A DNA stretch of 56,265 nucleotides. Source: Nanobdellota archaeon (GTDB taxonomy: Archaea > Nanobdellota > Nanobdellia > Parvarchaeales > Parvarchaeaceae). Shown one piece after another: positions 9,111-19,871 of the stretch. Under the pieces are notes generated by a model. That model made no database searches. It was given only the letters and a program-made list of their open reading frames with translations, and was not told the origin of the DNA. The stretch's first letter is position 1. Each line of letters starts with the position of its first letter. The DNA lies in NCBI GenBank assembly GCA_021791655.1, contig JAJYWD010000004.1:1-56265 (forward strand), in the 5' to 3' direction. Made by a program: the position numbers and the translations under genes.

Positions 9111-9255
9111 TTTAAATCCAGTAGAGACAAAAGTGCCAAATCATTGACTTATCACCAAATGTTTATTGCTGTACTCGGCAGGTATTTATACTAAACAAAT
9201 AAATTTATCCCGTTACCGCTGAATATTTAAGTGCCAACGTTAAAAAAGTTATAAT

Positions 9256-10176
9256 ATGTCCAGCATTTTTACAATATTTGGTATAACATTTTCCGGCTTT
9301 TTATCTGGTCTTGTATTATCATTCGTGCTAGGGCTGCTTCATGGCGTGACACCAGACGAGCACACCTGGCCGATAACGTTTTCGTATGCGGTTGGCAGTT
9401 ACAGTACTCGGGCTGGTGCAGAAGCCGGACTAGTTTTTTCGCTTGGGTTTACGATCGAAAGGGCCGTCCTCTCCGAAATTTTCTATATCATCTTATCAGC
9501 TTCTTTGGGGGGGGTCGCCTCGTTTTTGCAATCTGCACTATTCTTCGGCATCGTCTACGTTTTTGTCGGATTCGCCATGGCGTTTGCAGGCTATTACATA
9601 AAATATGGTAATTGGTATCCACATATAGAACTGGATCGCTTGGTGAATCTACTAAATAAGGGGTCTAAACACGAATCTACAGATTTTTACAAAAAGAAAG
9701 TGCCGATAAAAATGGCGATAGTGCACGGATTAATCGCAGGTTTCGGCATGGGTGCCTTTGCCTTTATACTATTCTTTACAGTTGTGCCATCGATGCCAAA
9801 CGTGTATGTGGGTTTCCTGCCAGGTGCTTTGTTTGGAGTGGGCACTATGATCGCCCAGATAGGATTTGGTGCGGTTTTCGGAAAATGGATAACCAGCGTA
9901 AAAAGAATAAACAAGCGTGGATTGGAATTCGTAGCCAGGTACATATCTTCGTCTATTCTTTTATATGGCGGAATAATTTTTGTGATAGCTGGCCTTGCCG
10001 TGGTGATGTTTCCTCCGCTTTTGTCCTTTGGTATAGCTACCGGGGTGCGTGTACCAAATTTAGACTATATCGATATCGGGTTCATTTTGGTGGTAATCGT
10101 CGTAGTGGCGCTGGGTGTTATATCCTATTTAAAGGCAATAAGTATAGCATCTAAAAAATTTAGGGTCCCTGACTGA
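9256..10176 (+). CDS. NicO/UreH-like membrane transport protein (metal transporter-like)
   Basis: LGLLHGVTPDEHTWPITFSYAVGSYSTRAGAEAGLVFSLGF; multiple TM segments. Confidence 0.55.
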   Translation: MSSIFTIFGITFSGFLSGLVLSFVLGLLHGVTPDEHTWPITFSYAVGSYSTRAGAEAGLVFSLGFTIERAVLSEIFYIILSASLGGVASFLQSALFFGIVYVFVGFAMAFAGYYIKYGNWYPHIELDRLVNLLNKGSKHESTDFYKKKVPIKMAIVHGLIAGFGMGAFAFILFFTVVPSMPNVYVGFLPGALFGVGTMIAQIGFGAVFGKWITSVKRINKRGLEFVARYISSSILLYGGIIFVIAGLAVVMFPPLLSFGIATGVRVPNLDYIDIGFILVVIVVVALGVISYLKAISIASKKFRVPD

Positions 10177-10189
10177 AAACCGGTGCGTA

Positions 10190-11947
10190 TCACAATCTTA
10201 TTTTTTCTATTCTGCATTTTCCTGGTGGAAGCAATTTGTCTATTTCAGTGGCATCTATCTGTATAAAATAGCGTTCCGCGATCTTCTTAGTTATATCCTT
10301 TATTACAGTGTTTCTGTCCCGTCTACCCGGTCTTATCAGTATGTATTTTTCGCCCGCCCTATATGGGGTGGAGTATGCGTCATATCCGTTATCAGAAAAA
10401 CTGAAGTTTATGAAAATCGCCAAAGGCGCGTTTTTCACGTAGTCCCTATTCCCTTCTATGAAGAATGCACCCTTCTTCAAGGACTCTCCAGATGGGGGCG
10501 TGCTGGTAACCTGTTTGGGTAGGACGAAGTACACATCTGTATTGGATTCACCTGCCTTCCACGCCGAAGAATAAGACGCTGCAAAGGTTGCCACTTCATT
10601 CTTCATTTCATCATCGAGCGTTTCCGTCCCTTTTACGAGACAAAAAGGACTTCCAAATACGTCTGCGTGCGCTATCAAATCGCCGTTCTCAGCGTGCTTT
10701 TTTATAAGAGCCTCGTTTTGATAGGTATCCCGCCCCGCTACGACAAGCCTCCCGCTCGTTGTGAAGAACCATCTATACTTGGAATACCATGCGTCGGTCT
10801 GCTTCTTCTCCAATCTTCTCAGCGTTTTATGAGCCGCGCCGGACTTGGACTTTATCTCCCTTTTTACCCTTTTGATTTTGGTGTAATATTCGGCTATGTT
10901 CTGGTTCAGGTCCTTGGTGATATCGAGTTCAATGTCATTTCCCGTCGCGAATACAAGTTTCTTACCTTGTAGAGTCCAGCCTAGTTGCTTTAGAGTGACT
11001 AATCTTTCATCCAGCGGCAGGTTTGAATCCTTGCTTATTCTGATGACGTTTTCGATATCTAGATATTTGTCGTTCAAGAATTTTGAGACGATTTCGTATC
11101 TCTTAACAAGTTCCCCCAGAAGCGCAACTTTCTTGTCGCTCTTAGTCTCAATTTTCTGGGTTTCCTGCGAGTATAAAGAATTCAGGGCTGTTGCTATGCT
11201 GTCGAAATACTTTTTATCACCGCCGATGTGTGTCATTTCACAGGAGAAGAAACCGTATTGATTTATTACGTTTGGCCTTTTCTCTCTTATGATCTCAGTA
11301 AGTCTTTTATAAAGCTCATCTGACATTTCTGCGTTTAATTCGCTCATCTTTGCTGTCTTTTCTACTTTCGCCCTGAAGCACACTTCCTCCGCGTAGTTTC
11401 CCCCGAGAAGCAGATCTACTGCGAGCGCCTTGACCACATTTTCTCTTTTTGAATTGAGTAGGAGGTTCTTGAATGATGATGGCGAGAGCGCGAAAATGTC
11501 TGGTCCTGGCGCTGGATAAGAATACTTTTCCCCAGAGGCGACTCTCCTGGAGCCGTATTTCCTGGTGAAAAGCGACATAAGTATGTTGCTGTCCTCTGTA
11601 AGCACGATGTTGCCGTTCGAGAAAAGCTCGGCTATGAGCTTTGTTCCATCGAAGGAAAATTCGACAATCCTATCGGAGCCGTGCATTTGTATCTGTATCC
11701 TTCTGCCTGATAGCTGCTTTTTGACAAATAGCGTGAACGGAAAATCAACAGTGTCCTCTGGTTTCTCATTATGAAGCAGAATAGCTTCTCCTGGGATTAT
11801 TTCTAGCCAGTACTCTTTATGCGCGAATATTAGTAGGTAAAATTCGTTCTTTCTGCTCTTTATATTCCTAACTACGCCGCCATCGAGGAAAGAGAGCTCG
11901 TCGACAAATTTCCTCAAGTCGAGGAAATTTAGCGGTGTCCTCCGCAT
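10190..11947 (-). CDS. rqcH: RqcH/NEMF family ribosome quality control protein
   Basis: N-terminal NFACT-N-like domain, coiled coil, C-terminal NFACT-R-like (KYRWFFTTSGRLVVAGRDTYQNEALIKKHAENGDLIAHADVFGSPFCLVKG). Confidence 0.85.
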   Translation of the reverse strand: MRRTPLNFLDLRKFVDELSFLDGGVVRNIKSRKNEFYLLIFAHKEYWLEIIPGEAILLHNEKPEDTVDFPFTLFVKKQLSGRRIQIQMHGSDRIVEFSFDGTKLIAELFSNGNIVLTEDSNILMSLFTRKYGSRRVASGEKYSYPAPGPDIFALSPSSFKNLLLNSKRENVVKALAVDLLLGGNYAEEVCFRAKVEKTAKMSELNAEMSDELYKRLTEIIREKRPNVINQYGFFSCEMTHIGGDKKYFDSIATALNSLYSQETQKIETKSDKKVALLGELVKRYEIVSKFLNDKYLDIENVIRISKDSNLPLDERLVTLKQLGWTLQGKKLVFATGNDIELDITKDLNQNIAEYYTKIKRVKREIKSKSGAAHKTLRRLEKKQTDAWYSKYRWFFTTSGRLVVAGRDTYQNEALIKKHAENGDLIAHADVFGSPFCLVKGTETLDDEMKNEVATFAASYSSAWKAGESNTDVYFVLPKQVTSTPPSGESLKKGAFFIEGNRDYVKNAPLAIFINFSFSDNGYDAYSTPYRAGEKYILIRPGRRDRNTVIKDITKKIAERYFIQIDATEIDKLLPPGKCRIEKIRL

Positions 11948-11951
11948 AAAC

Positions 11952-12419
11952 TCACGCGAAGTGTGACTGCAGTGTGGTCTTTAGGTTTTGTATATCGTTT
12001 TCAAACGCGGTCTTCCTTTGGGTCAGTACGTCCTGGTTCATCTTGTCGTATATCGGCCTTATCAGTTTCGGCAATCCTGACGTCCATTTGTCCATATAAT
12101 CAAGAATTATGTCCGACACGATAGTAACGGAAACCGTACCAGTCTTAACTTTGACTTGCTTTCCATTCTGCACGGCTGCGGACTCGGTAAGTCCGCGGTA
12201 GTTTATCCTTATAGCCATCTTGTACGCCATATAATCGTCTATTAGTCTCTTTGCGTTCCAGTCTATCGTGTAATTCCCGCCCGCGAACTGCACAAAGGAT
12301 GTTTCCACAGCCTTGTAGCCCAATCCCTTAAGGGCGTCCCTGAAGAAATTATAGAACTTTTGATCATCGAGTACTCCCTCGTACTGGACGGTCGTAGTAC
12401 CCATAGGTATAGTTTCCAT
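11952..12419 (-). CDS. Conserved hypothetical protein
   Basis: 155 aa ORF, well-positioned start, between rqcH and the GPT-like gene. Confidence 0.6.
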   Translation of the reverse strand: METIPMGTTTVQYEGVLDDQKFYNFFRDALKGLGYKAVETSFVQFAGGNYTIDWNAKRLIDDYMAYKMAIRINYRGLTESAAVQNGKQVKVKTGTVSVTIVSDIILDYMDKWTSGLPKLIRPIYDKMNQDVLTQRKTAFENDIQNLKTTLQSHFA

Positions 12420-12514
12420 GCTATTTACACCTGCTCCTATTAATTATTGATTAGTTTGGTTTATAACCGTTAATCATGCCCATCCGGCGGTGAACAATCA
12501 CGTGGTATTATAAG

Positions 12515-13549
12515 CTACCATAGATATGCAAGCGCGAAGGCAGAAAAGAGTACTTCCACACCGGTTAGTAGCAGAGCTATCTGCCACTCGTTTAGTCGGC
12601 CAGTTTTCATGAAAATGTGGGTCCAGGAATATATCTTTTCGTGGGGAGAGCGCAGAGTACCGTCTTTCTGTATAAGACCCCACGAATTTGCATGGAAGCG
12701 CTTTCTGGCCTTAAGCAAGAATTCTATTAGCCAGGGTATTACTATTATGGCGCCGAGCACCTGCGCGCCGCTGGTCAGTACGGCAGCGGCAAATCCGCCA
12801 CCAATCAAGTAGGTAAGGCTGTCACCCGGCAGTATCTTCGCTGGGTACTTGCCATAGTAAAGGTAAGCCGCCAGCGCCGCCACGAAGATTGTCGATGTCG
12901 CAAAACTCGTATATTCCTGTATGTGATAAGTAAATACGGATAACGCCCCAAAAGCCACCAACCCCATCTGTGCAGATATGCCGTTAAGCCCCTCAAGCAT
13001 ATTGAAGGCGTTCGCCGAAAATACAATAGCCAGTGGTACTAATACAAATGCATACAGAAACTGGTTGAGGTAGATATATCCTATGTGTGGCAATAGCAGG
13101 ACCTGCGGACCGAAATTTATGGTCAAGAGTGGAAGTGCGGCTATCAGTGTCAATAGCGGTTTTTGCCACTGTTTTATGCCACCGTTAAAAAGCTTATAGT
13201 TACTCACTATCTTCCTGATATCCGCTCTCGAAGTTCTCACCGCGCTTCCGGACACATCGTCTACAAAACCTATAAAGGCTATCGAAAGGGCTGTTAACAG
13301 TGTTATAACAAGTATTTCTGCGTTTATGCCCACACCAATGTAGTTCTGTGCCAGCGTCAGAGCCAGCAGGCCCACGAAGATGCCGATCATCATGACTATC
13401 CCTCCGCTGGTAGGCAATATGGGCCTGTTTTTCTTGTTTATGTCCTGCGACACCAAACCCAGGCTTATGAGCAGGGGTTTTACAAGAAAGCCGCTCAGGA
13501 AAGTCGCTATGAACGTCGCTATCGCAGCTATCAAAAGTTCGACAAGCAT
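12515..13549 (-). CDS. MraY/Alg7-like UDP-GlcNAc-1-phosphate transferase family (GT4)
   Basis: RPILPTSGGIVMMIGI, FIGFVDDVSG, NAFNMLEGLNGISA, KILPGDSLTYLIGG motifs. Confidence 0.82.
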   Translation of the reverse strand: MLVELLIAAIATFIATFLSGFLVKPLLISLGLVSQDINKKNRPILPTSGGIVMMIGIFVGLLALTLAQNYIGVGINAEILVITLLTALSIAFIGFVDDVSGSAVRTSRADIRKIVSNYKLFNGGIKQWQKPLLTLIAALPLLTINFGPQVLLLPHIGYIYLNQFLYAFVLVPLAIVFSANAFNMLEGLNGISAQMGLVAFGALSVFTYHIQEYTSFATSTIFVAALAAYLYYGKYPAKILPGDSLTYLIGGGFAAAVLTSGAQVLGAIIVIPWLIEFLLKARKRFHANSWGLIQKDGTLRSPHEKIYSWTHIFMKTGRLNEWQIALLLTGVEVLFSAFALAYLW

Positions 13550-13610
13550 AACTTTATTTGCCTGTAGTCTATTAAAGACTTTAATCCTTCCAAAATTAAA
13601 CTATGTACAT

Positions 13611-13683
13611 AGCCCTGTTGTGTAGCGGTCAAGCACGCGGGCCTTTGGAGCCTGAAACCCCGGTTCGAATCCGGGCAGGGCTA
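13611..13683 (+). tRNA. tRNA-Gln(TTG)
   Basis: AGCCCTG/CAGGGCT acceptor; anticodon arm CGGGC-CTTTGGA-GCCTG; T-arm CCCGG-TTCGAAT-CCGGG. Confidence 0.9.
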
Positions 13684-14471
13684 AATTTGGTAAGGGATAA
13701 TGCCATCTTTGGGAAATGGCACTAATTATTGGTAATTTATCACGCAAAAGTATAAAAACTTAGGTGATGTAAAAATACTGCGTATTGGACAATTGAGGTC
13801 TGTTATTACAACACGCATTTTTATTATTATTTGCCATAGTATTTACCAGGTTATTTTTCATAAGTTAGCAGCACTACTTCCGATTATACAACATTAGCGA
13901 GCTTAAGAACCGGCACCGTTGCATTTACAACTCTATTCTTATTTGTTGTATAGTGTATGAATATTTTGCCCACTTTATTACAAGGATAGCCTTCTTTATA
14001 GCGTACCTTTTCATTTAAAATAAGCTGTAATGTATCAAGGAGATAGTACTTTAATTATGGTTAATATTTACAAAAAATTCTCGGTCACCTTAATTCTAGG
14101 GGCATTGTGGGCATAACTTTTATGGCGATATACTGCTTTGTTACTATCGCATATGTAAATTATGTGGGCAAATAGTAAATAAATGGGAGATATAGAGAAA
14201 CTAAACTGTCCATTTTTCAATGGGTTTCCGACTAGGAGTCTCTTATACTTAGTAGTAAATCTTACTATCATAAATCTGCTAGTATTACATTGGCTCAAAG
14301 GCTTATATTAAGCGCCGTTCTTCCTGTAATTATAATTTAAATATAAGTGTTGGCAGCAGTTATAGCGTTCTGGGCATCGATTTACAAATTTTAAAAATTA
14401 TAGTCTGAACATTTTTAGAACCGGGGCTATGCACCGATATACTTATATATTGATAGCGGTATAATATTTAA

Positions 14472-15629
14472 GTGTCTACATCAAAAAGATCAATATTAAT
14501 CGTAGTGGTTGTTGTAGTAATCGTTATAATAATTTTCTTCTTAATGCAGATAATAAACCCTTCATTTTTAAATTATTTTATATCTCTTCCAAGTAGTACG
14601 ACGCCACCAAGGATTACGACTACCGTAGCGCCTTCCATAATCGCCAACATCTCCGTAGGGAAATCTCCAAACTACGCGACTTACGACCCGAGCAATAATT
14701 ATGTATATGTTATGAATGCACTGTCCGGCACAGTCTCAGTGTTAAGCGGTACCTCCGTAATCGCCAACGTCACGATAGGCGGTCAACCAAGCTTTGCAAT
14801 CTATAACCCCAGCAATAATTATGTATATGTCACAAATGGACGGTATATGGTCTCTGTACTAAGCGGCACTTCCATAATCGCCAACATTTCCGTAGGGCAC
14901 ATCCCAAACTCTGCTACTTATGATCCTATCAATAAATACATATATGTCCCGAATTTGTTGTCCAATACGGTCTCAGTAATAAACGGCACTTCTGTGATTG
15001 CCACCATCCCAGTAGGGAACGCGCCGTACGGTCCGGTCTATGACACTGTAAACGGATATATTTATCTAATAAATCAAAAGGATGACACGGTCTCAGTAAT
15101 AAACGGCACTTCTGTGATTGCCACCATCCCAGTAGGAGCTAGTCCAAGTTCCGCTGCTTATGACCCAAACAATGGGTATGTGTATGTCACAAACGCTGGC
15201 TCTAGCGCGGCTTTTGGTACCGTCTATATATTAAATGGTACTTCTGTAATTGCCAATGTCACGGCGCCAGACGGCAGCCTACCCTCCCTTGTAATCTATA
15301 ACTCTCACAATCACTATGTATACGTCGCGAATTTTAACTATGAAACTGTCCCCACCATCATCTCAGTGTTCAAAGGTACATCTGTAATCGCCAACGTCAC
15401 AGTAGGGACGGGGTTGGTTTCCATAACTTACGATGCTAGTAACGGTTACATATATATCCCGAATAGCCTGTCCAACACGATATCAGTGTTAAGCGGCACC
15501 TCTTTAATTGACAACATTAACTTAGCGGATTCAATGTATTCACTTTATAACCCTAGCAACGGTTATTTATATGTAACTACATACTCCTACTCCTCAGAGG
15601 TAGGCACAGTCGCTGTGCTAAGGGTATAG
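14472..15629 (+). CDS. Membrane-anchored YncE-like beta-propeller (NHL/YVTN repeat) protein
   Basis: GTG start, N-terminal TM. Repeats of about 41 aa: GTSVIANVTVGG.PS.AIYNPSNNYVYVTN...TVSVL. Confidence 0.8.
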   Translation: MSTSKRSILIVVVVVVIVIIIFFLMQIINPSFLNYFISLPSSTTPPRITTTVAPSIIANISVGKSPNYATYDPSNNYVYVMNALSGTVSVLSGTSVIANVTIGGQPSFAIYNPSNNYVYVTNGRYMVSVLSGTSIIANISVGHIPNSATYDPINKYIYVPNLLSNTVSVINGTSVIATIPVGNAPYGPVYDTVNGYIYLINQKDDTVSVINGTSVIATIPVGASPSSAAYDPNNGYVYVTNAGSSAAFGTVYILNGTSVIANVTAPDGSLPSLVIYNSHNHYVYVANFNYETVPTIISVFKGTSVIANVTVGTGLVSITYDASNGYIYIPNSLSNTISVLSGTSLIDNINLADSMYSLYNPSNGYLYVTTYSYSSEVGTVAVLRV

Positions 15630-15868
15630 ATAAGACTGTCTAGCTGCAGGATCTCACTGATTCCAAATATCTTAAGATTTAAAATTAGTCCAATATCTCG
15701 GATATCGCATTATCCCGCTAAATTAGATAAGTGTTATACAGGTACTTGAAGAGAAGCGGCTTAAGAAATCAGATTTTATAGTCACTGAGAACAAGGTAAA
15801 CAACCGTACTATCCACTCGCTGAATATAACGAATTTTAAAATTTAAATTTCCGCCAATTTTAATTGAC

Positions 15869-16361
15869 TCAATCAGCTGTCGATTTTATTATTTGGGTTT
15901 TTGCATTCTCTGCGCTAGTAAAAAGCAGCGCTTTTATTACTAATTTTTTAGCTGTTTCTATATTATTTTTCTGGTCATCTACAAAAAGACATTCATTTGC
16001 TGATAAAAGATTTTCCCCAAGTAATTTTTCGAAGGCTAGCCCGTCAGGTTTCACGAAACCACTCTGCTAGAAATAATATACTTTTTTGGATAGTTTCTAA
16101 AAAATTCGAAGTCCGTTTTATAATAATCTGCGCGCTCAGCGAGATTATTCGAAAGGATAAAAAATTTTATATAATCTAGTTTAAGTTTTACAGCGAATTC
16201 TATCATTTCCTGTGCCGGTTTCTCCGACTGAACTAGAAATCGAAGAGATCTCCCTTACTAAGATTTAATTTCCAATCCTTTAGATGGGGTATCCAGTAAC
16301 TAAAGGCGTCGCCGGCGTCCGGTTTTCTAACTATAATCATTATTTGTTTTAGCGCCGCCAT
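15869..16361 (-). pseudogene. HAD-superfamily hydrolase pseudogene
   Basis: Minus strand reads MAALKQIMIIVRKPDAGDAFSYWIPHLKDWKLNLSKGDLFDF* | EKPAQEMIEFAVKLKLDYIKFFILSNNLAERADYY...FFRNYPKKYI | GFVKPDGLAFEKLLGENLLSANECLFVDDQKNNIETAKKL. The HAD motifs are split over frames. Confidence 0.75.
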
Positions 16362-16494
16362 GAATTTATCTTGCTGTATCCCAAATCAGATATATATTCA
16401 CACACATTCACACACTTATCATAGTATCCGATATCAAAGGACCGTACGACCGTATCCGGTCAACTTATAAAAACACAGCCGTCTTCGGTATTGT

Positions 16495-18204
16495 ATGAAT
16501 CGTATATATTACGGACAGACAGACAGAAAAATTCTACTAATCAATTCTAAACACTCACAATCCGCCCTCGAGTACATGATGACCTACGGCTGGGCCATCC
16601 TTATCATAGTGATAGTCGCTGCATTGCTTTATTCGCTCGGCATTTTCAATCCGGCCTCTTCCGTAACGGCCGTAGTTGTTACCGGTTTAAGCGGGTTAGG
16701 TGCCCCGCAGGCGGTCTGTCTTCCCAACGGCGTTATGTTGTTACAGTTAGGAAACAGTGTGGGCAGGGTTATAGAGATAACTAGGATAAACGCCATTACA
16801 CAACAAGAGATAACGCAGACTACAACACCGGAAGAAGCGGTACAACCGTCATATTCGCGCGTTTTCTTTATACCTTCCATTTGCCCTCTGCATACAGGAG
16901 AACGTTTTTCTCTGAATGTGGTAGTTACCTACACGGAACCTGGGCAAGTGTTTCCTGGGCCGTACACGTCTTCTGGGACTGTATATGGTGCGGTGGCAGC
17001 TTCAAATCAGAGCACTGTGACCTTCGTTGAAAGTGGCTTACCATATCTGTATCCATGGGCAGTGATTTATAACGGAATAAAATATTTATCCACTAGCCAG
17101 AATATAACAGCCCCTCTTTCGTCATCAGGCAACTCTTCCCTGTTGTTTTCTGTCAGCCCTATTCTGAATAGTAGCGGCATATACAATATAAATCTAACAC
17201 CTTCTCCCGCTTCTGGAAGAGTTGACAGTTACGTTGTTGATGTAACTTTTTCTGGTACTGCGCAGCAGAATACAATTTATGTACCAGGTGAGTTTTCTGG
17301 TGCGGTGTACGCCATAAATACTACTTCATATGCCGTTACTTACATAAAGTTTGGCGGGCATTACAGTGTCATAAATGGGACTCGATACTATCCTAGCTTT
17401 CCGCACGGCGCTGGCATAAGCCCAAATGGAGCGCTAGTTTATGTCGGGAATCGCACAGATTCGGATCTTTTAGTAATAAATACCGCAACAAATTCAAACG
17501 TGTCGTTTTCGACAGTGCCGGGTATAAGTTCTCCCCTGTACACATATGTGCCACCAAGTGGAAACACTGTTTACGAGGCAGGTGGAAGTTATATGGAGGA
17601 AGTTTCACTATCTACAAACACCTTGACTAATACCATATCAGGTTTCTGCAGTGCACACGACTTTAGTGTAATGTCTAACGGTAACGGATATGTGGCTTAT
17701 GTACCGAACGTGGGATGCAGTTCTGTTTCCGTTGTCAATCTGACATCAAATACTATAGTAACGACTGTGACCGGATTCCGGTGCCCGCAGAGCATTGCCA
17801 TTACGCCGAATGGGAAATATGCGTATGTCGTAAACCGAGGCTGCGTCGCTGGCAGTGGTATACTATCTAACGTGTCAGTGTTGTCAACATCTACGAACAA
17901 AATAATAGATGTTATACCTGTAGAGTATGGCCCGACGTTCATCGTGATTCCGTCTAATGGTCCTGCTGGCGGAAAGTACGGCTATGTTACTAACTATGGC
18001 AATAATACCGTTTCTGTGATACAACTCTCGAGCAATAGCGTAATATCTAATATCCCCGTGTGCGGAGCTCCGCATAGAGAGCAGTTTTCCGAGGATGGAA
18101 AGACGCTGTATGTCACGTGCCGTAGCGGATACGTTGACGTTATAAATACAGCCACCAACAGCGTTATAGAAACTATAGCTCTGCCTTATTACTACGGCGG
18201 ATAA
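16495..18204 (+). CDS. Class III signal-peptide/pilin-like N-terminus fused to YVTN beta-propeller
   Basis: HSQSALEYMMTYGWAILIIVIVAALLYSLGIFNP; YTEPGQVFPGPYTSSGTVYG; C-terminal propeller repeats (YAYVVNRGC, YGYVTNYGNNTVSVIQLSSNSVISNIPV). Confidence 0.82.
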   Translation: MNRIYYGQTDRKILLINSKHSQSALEYMMTYGWAILIIVIVAALLYSLGIFNPASSVTAVVVTGLSGLGAPQAVCLPNGVMLLQLGNSVGRVIEITRINAITQQEITQTTTPEEAVQPSYSRVFFIPSICPLHTGERFSLNVVVTYTEPGQVFPGPYTSSGTVYGAVAASNQSTVTFVESGLPYLYPWAVIYNGIKYLSTSQNITAPLSSSGNSSLLFSVSPILNSSGIYNINLTPSPASGRVDSYVVDVTFSGTAQQNTIYVPGEFSGAVYAINTTSYAVTYIKFGGHYSVINGTRYYPSFPHGAGISPNGALVYVGNRTDSDLLVINTATNSNVSFSTVPGISSPLYTYVPPSGNTVYEAGGSYMEEVSLSTNTLTNTISGFCSAHDFSVMSNGNGYVAYVPNVGCSSVSVVNLTSNTIVTTVTGFRCPQSIAITPNGKYAYVVNRGCVAGSGILSNVSVLSTSTNKIIDVIPVEYGPTFIVIPSNGPAGGKYGYVTNYGNNTVSVIQLSSNSVISNIPVCGAPHREQFSEDGKTLYVTCRSGYVDVINTATNSVIETIALPYYYGG

Positions 18205-19224
18205 TCAGCTATATTTTAAGGAACTCGCAGCTCTTGCTCCATTGTCGCCCTGCACAACGAAACTATATACGTCAGGAGAAAGGGGCGTTAAGACTATCTT
18301 TCCTCCTCTAAATGCAAACTCTCCATTGAACTTTAAAGTTATATTCCTTTCTGCAGATAGCACATAACCAGAGATAAGGTTGCTGCTGGAATTTACCATA
18401 TACATGGTCCCATTTTCTGATACTACGAAACTTATCACCCCTAAGTTATTTGGGCCGAGTCTAGACCCGCCACCACCGCCGGACCCATTTCCTGGCCCTT
18501 GGCCCAAATTATTTCCCGCTGAGAACGGTGCACCGGACAGAAACACATATTTTAGTGTTGCTGGATAACTAGATACGTCTCTGACCGTTATCGAAATGCT
18601 TTGTTGACCATTTGCGACACCAAATGAACCATTTACTATGTAAAGTTTAGGCGTTAGCGATTCAAGTGCTAACGACTGCTCATTAGAAAGTCTTTGTATT
18701 TTTGATGTTGTATTAAGCGCATAGTTTGTCAATGCCGCGACTGCTGATGGTTCAAAGTAAAAATCTGTAGAGTTCTGGGTAAATATAGGTATTAGCGATG
18801 GCGATAAGCTTATTAGAATTGCGTTTCCAGCCCCACCGGAAACATTGACGGAGATATCTTTTTCGAATAATGTTGTAACATTCATACCTAATATATTGGT
18901 TTCTACCCCAGATACCCAGATAATAACTTCGCGGACATCAGCCGCTGACGAAACTGGAAATTCTGTTAATACCTCTGTTTTGTTTATTAGCGTTGCCATG
19001 TCGATTTTTCCGCCATAACTAGAATTAAACCAGTGCGGATGTGCGCCGTTCATGCTAATACTAACGCCGCTGTAATACAAAGTCAAATTCTGCAGGTTAG
19101 TGGGTAGGTTAGACGGATCCGTTATTACAACCGCCACATTTGTATGCGTATTTAATATAAAAATATAAACGAGGATTACAATTGCAATCGCGGCTACCCC
19201 GATGTATATATACTTTATGTTCAT
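18205..19224 (-). CDS. Secreted/anchored DUF4382-like protein
   Basis: N-terminal TM; VVITDPSNLPTNLQNLTLYYSGVSISM.. DUF4382-like; glycine-rich insert. Confidence 0.55.
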   Translation of the reverse strand: MNIKYIYIGVAAIAIVILVYIFILNTHTNVAVVITDPSNLPTNLQNLTLYYSGVSISMNGAHPHWFNSSYGGKIDMATLINKTEVLTEFPVSSAADVREVIIWVSGVETNILGMNVTTLFEKDISVNVSGGAGNAILISLSPSLIPIFTQNSTDFYFEPSAVAALTNYALNTTSKIQRLSNEQSLALESLTPKLYIVNGSFGVANGQQSISITVRDVSSYPATLKYVFLSGAPFSAGNNLGQGPGNGSGGGGGSRLGPNNLGVISFVVSENGTMYMVNSSSNLISGYVLSAERNITLKFNGEFAFRGGKIVLTPLSPDVYSFVVQGDNGARAASSLKYS

Positions 19225-19347
19225 AATCTTACAAAAAACAATATACGTTTAAAAGCGTTGTTTCTCTGCATACCAACATTTTATGATAAACCGGATTTAG
19301 TCTCCACACGCGAAAGGCTTAAAAACTATGAGCTTCGTGATTAGTGA

Positions 19348-19863
19348 ATGGTAAAGTTGAGAGCTGCGAGTGCTTACAGAAAGTTTAAGATCCCATACAC
19401 TAGAAAATCTAAGTACAAGAGCAAAAATTATGTTAAAGTCGCACAAAGCTCCGTTATAACGCAGTATACCTCTGGTAATCTCTCACACAAGTTTGGCAAG
19501 AAGATCTTGGTGCTGTCTACTAGAAACATCCAATTGAGGGAGAATGCGATAGAATCTGCGAGGGTGGTAGCTAATAAGTATCTCACCGATAATATCGGCG
19601 ATCAGAACTTCCGGCTGCAGGTTGTACCTTATCCACACCACGTGCTTAGAGAACACAAGCTTGCTACTGGCGCAGGGGCTGATAGATTCTCATCCGGTAT
19701 GCAAAAGTCTTTTGGTAAGCCAGCGGGATTTGCCGCTAGAGTACTAGCCGGCAGCAGAATATTTGAAATCCACCTTGAAAACGACAACGTAGAAAATGGT
19801 AAAGTTGCAGCTGATAAAATAAGCAAGAAACTCGGCATCAACACGCGGTCCGTCGTGCTCTGA
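19348..19863 (+). CDS. rpl10e: 50S ribosomal protein uL16 (L10e)
   Basis: VPYPHHVLREHKLATGAGADRFSSGMQKSFGKPAGFAARV. Confidence 0.9.
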   Translation: MVKLRAASAYRKFKIPYTRKSKYKSKNYVKVAQSSVITQYTSGNLSHKFGKKILVLSTRNIQLRENAIESARVVANKYLTDNIGDQNFRLQVVPYPHHVLREHKLATGAGADRFSSGMQKSFGKPAGFAARVLAGSRIFEIHLENDNVENGKVAADKISKKLGINTRSVVL

Positions 19864-19871
19864 TACATAAA

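Noticed and set aside
9509-9516. Run of eight G as a possible frameshift site
   Set aside because: The frame of the surrounding transporter gene is continuous through it; nothing suggests programmed slippage.
14068-14298. 76-aa minus-strand ORF in an AT-rich spacer
   Set aside because: No domain signal and AT-rich composition. Short plus-strand ORFs in the same spacer (e.g. 14183-14311) are equally unsupported.
14640-15620. Repeats of about 123 nt considered as a CRISPR or satellite
   Set aside because: They are in-frame beta-propeller protein repeats with diverged sequence; no CRISPR array was seen anywhere in the window.
15742-15846. Possible winged-helix fragment (ISVIQVLEEKRLKKSDFIVTENKVNNRTIHSLNI)
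   Set aside because: Too short and without a start; could be chance similarity.
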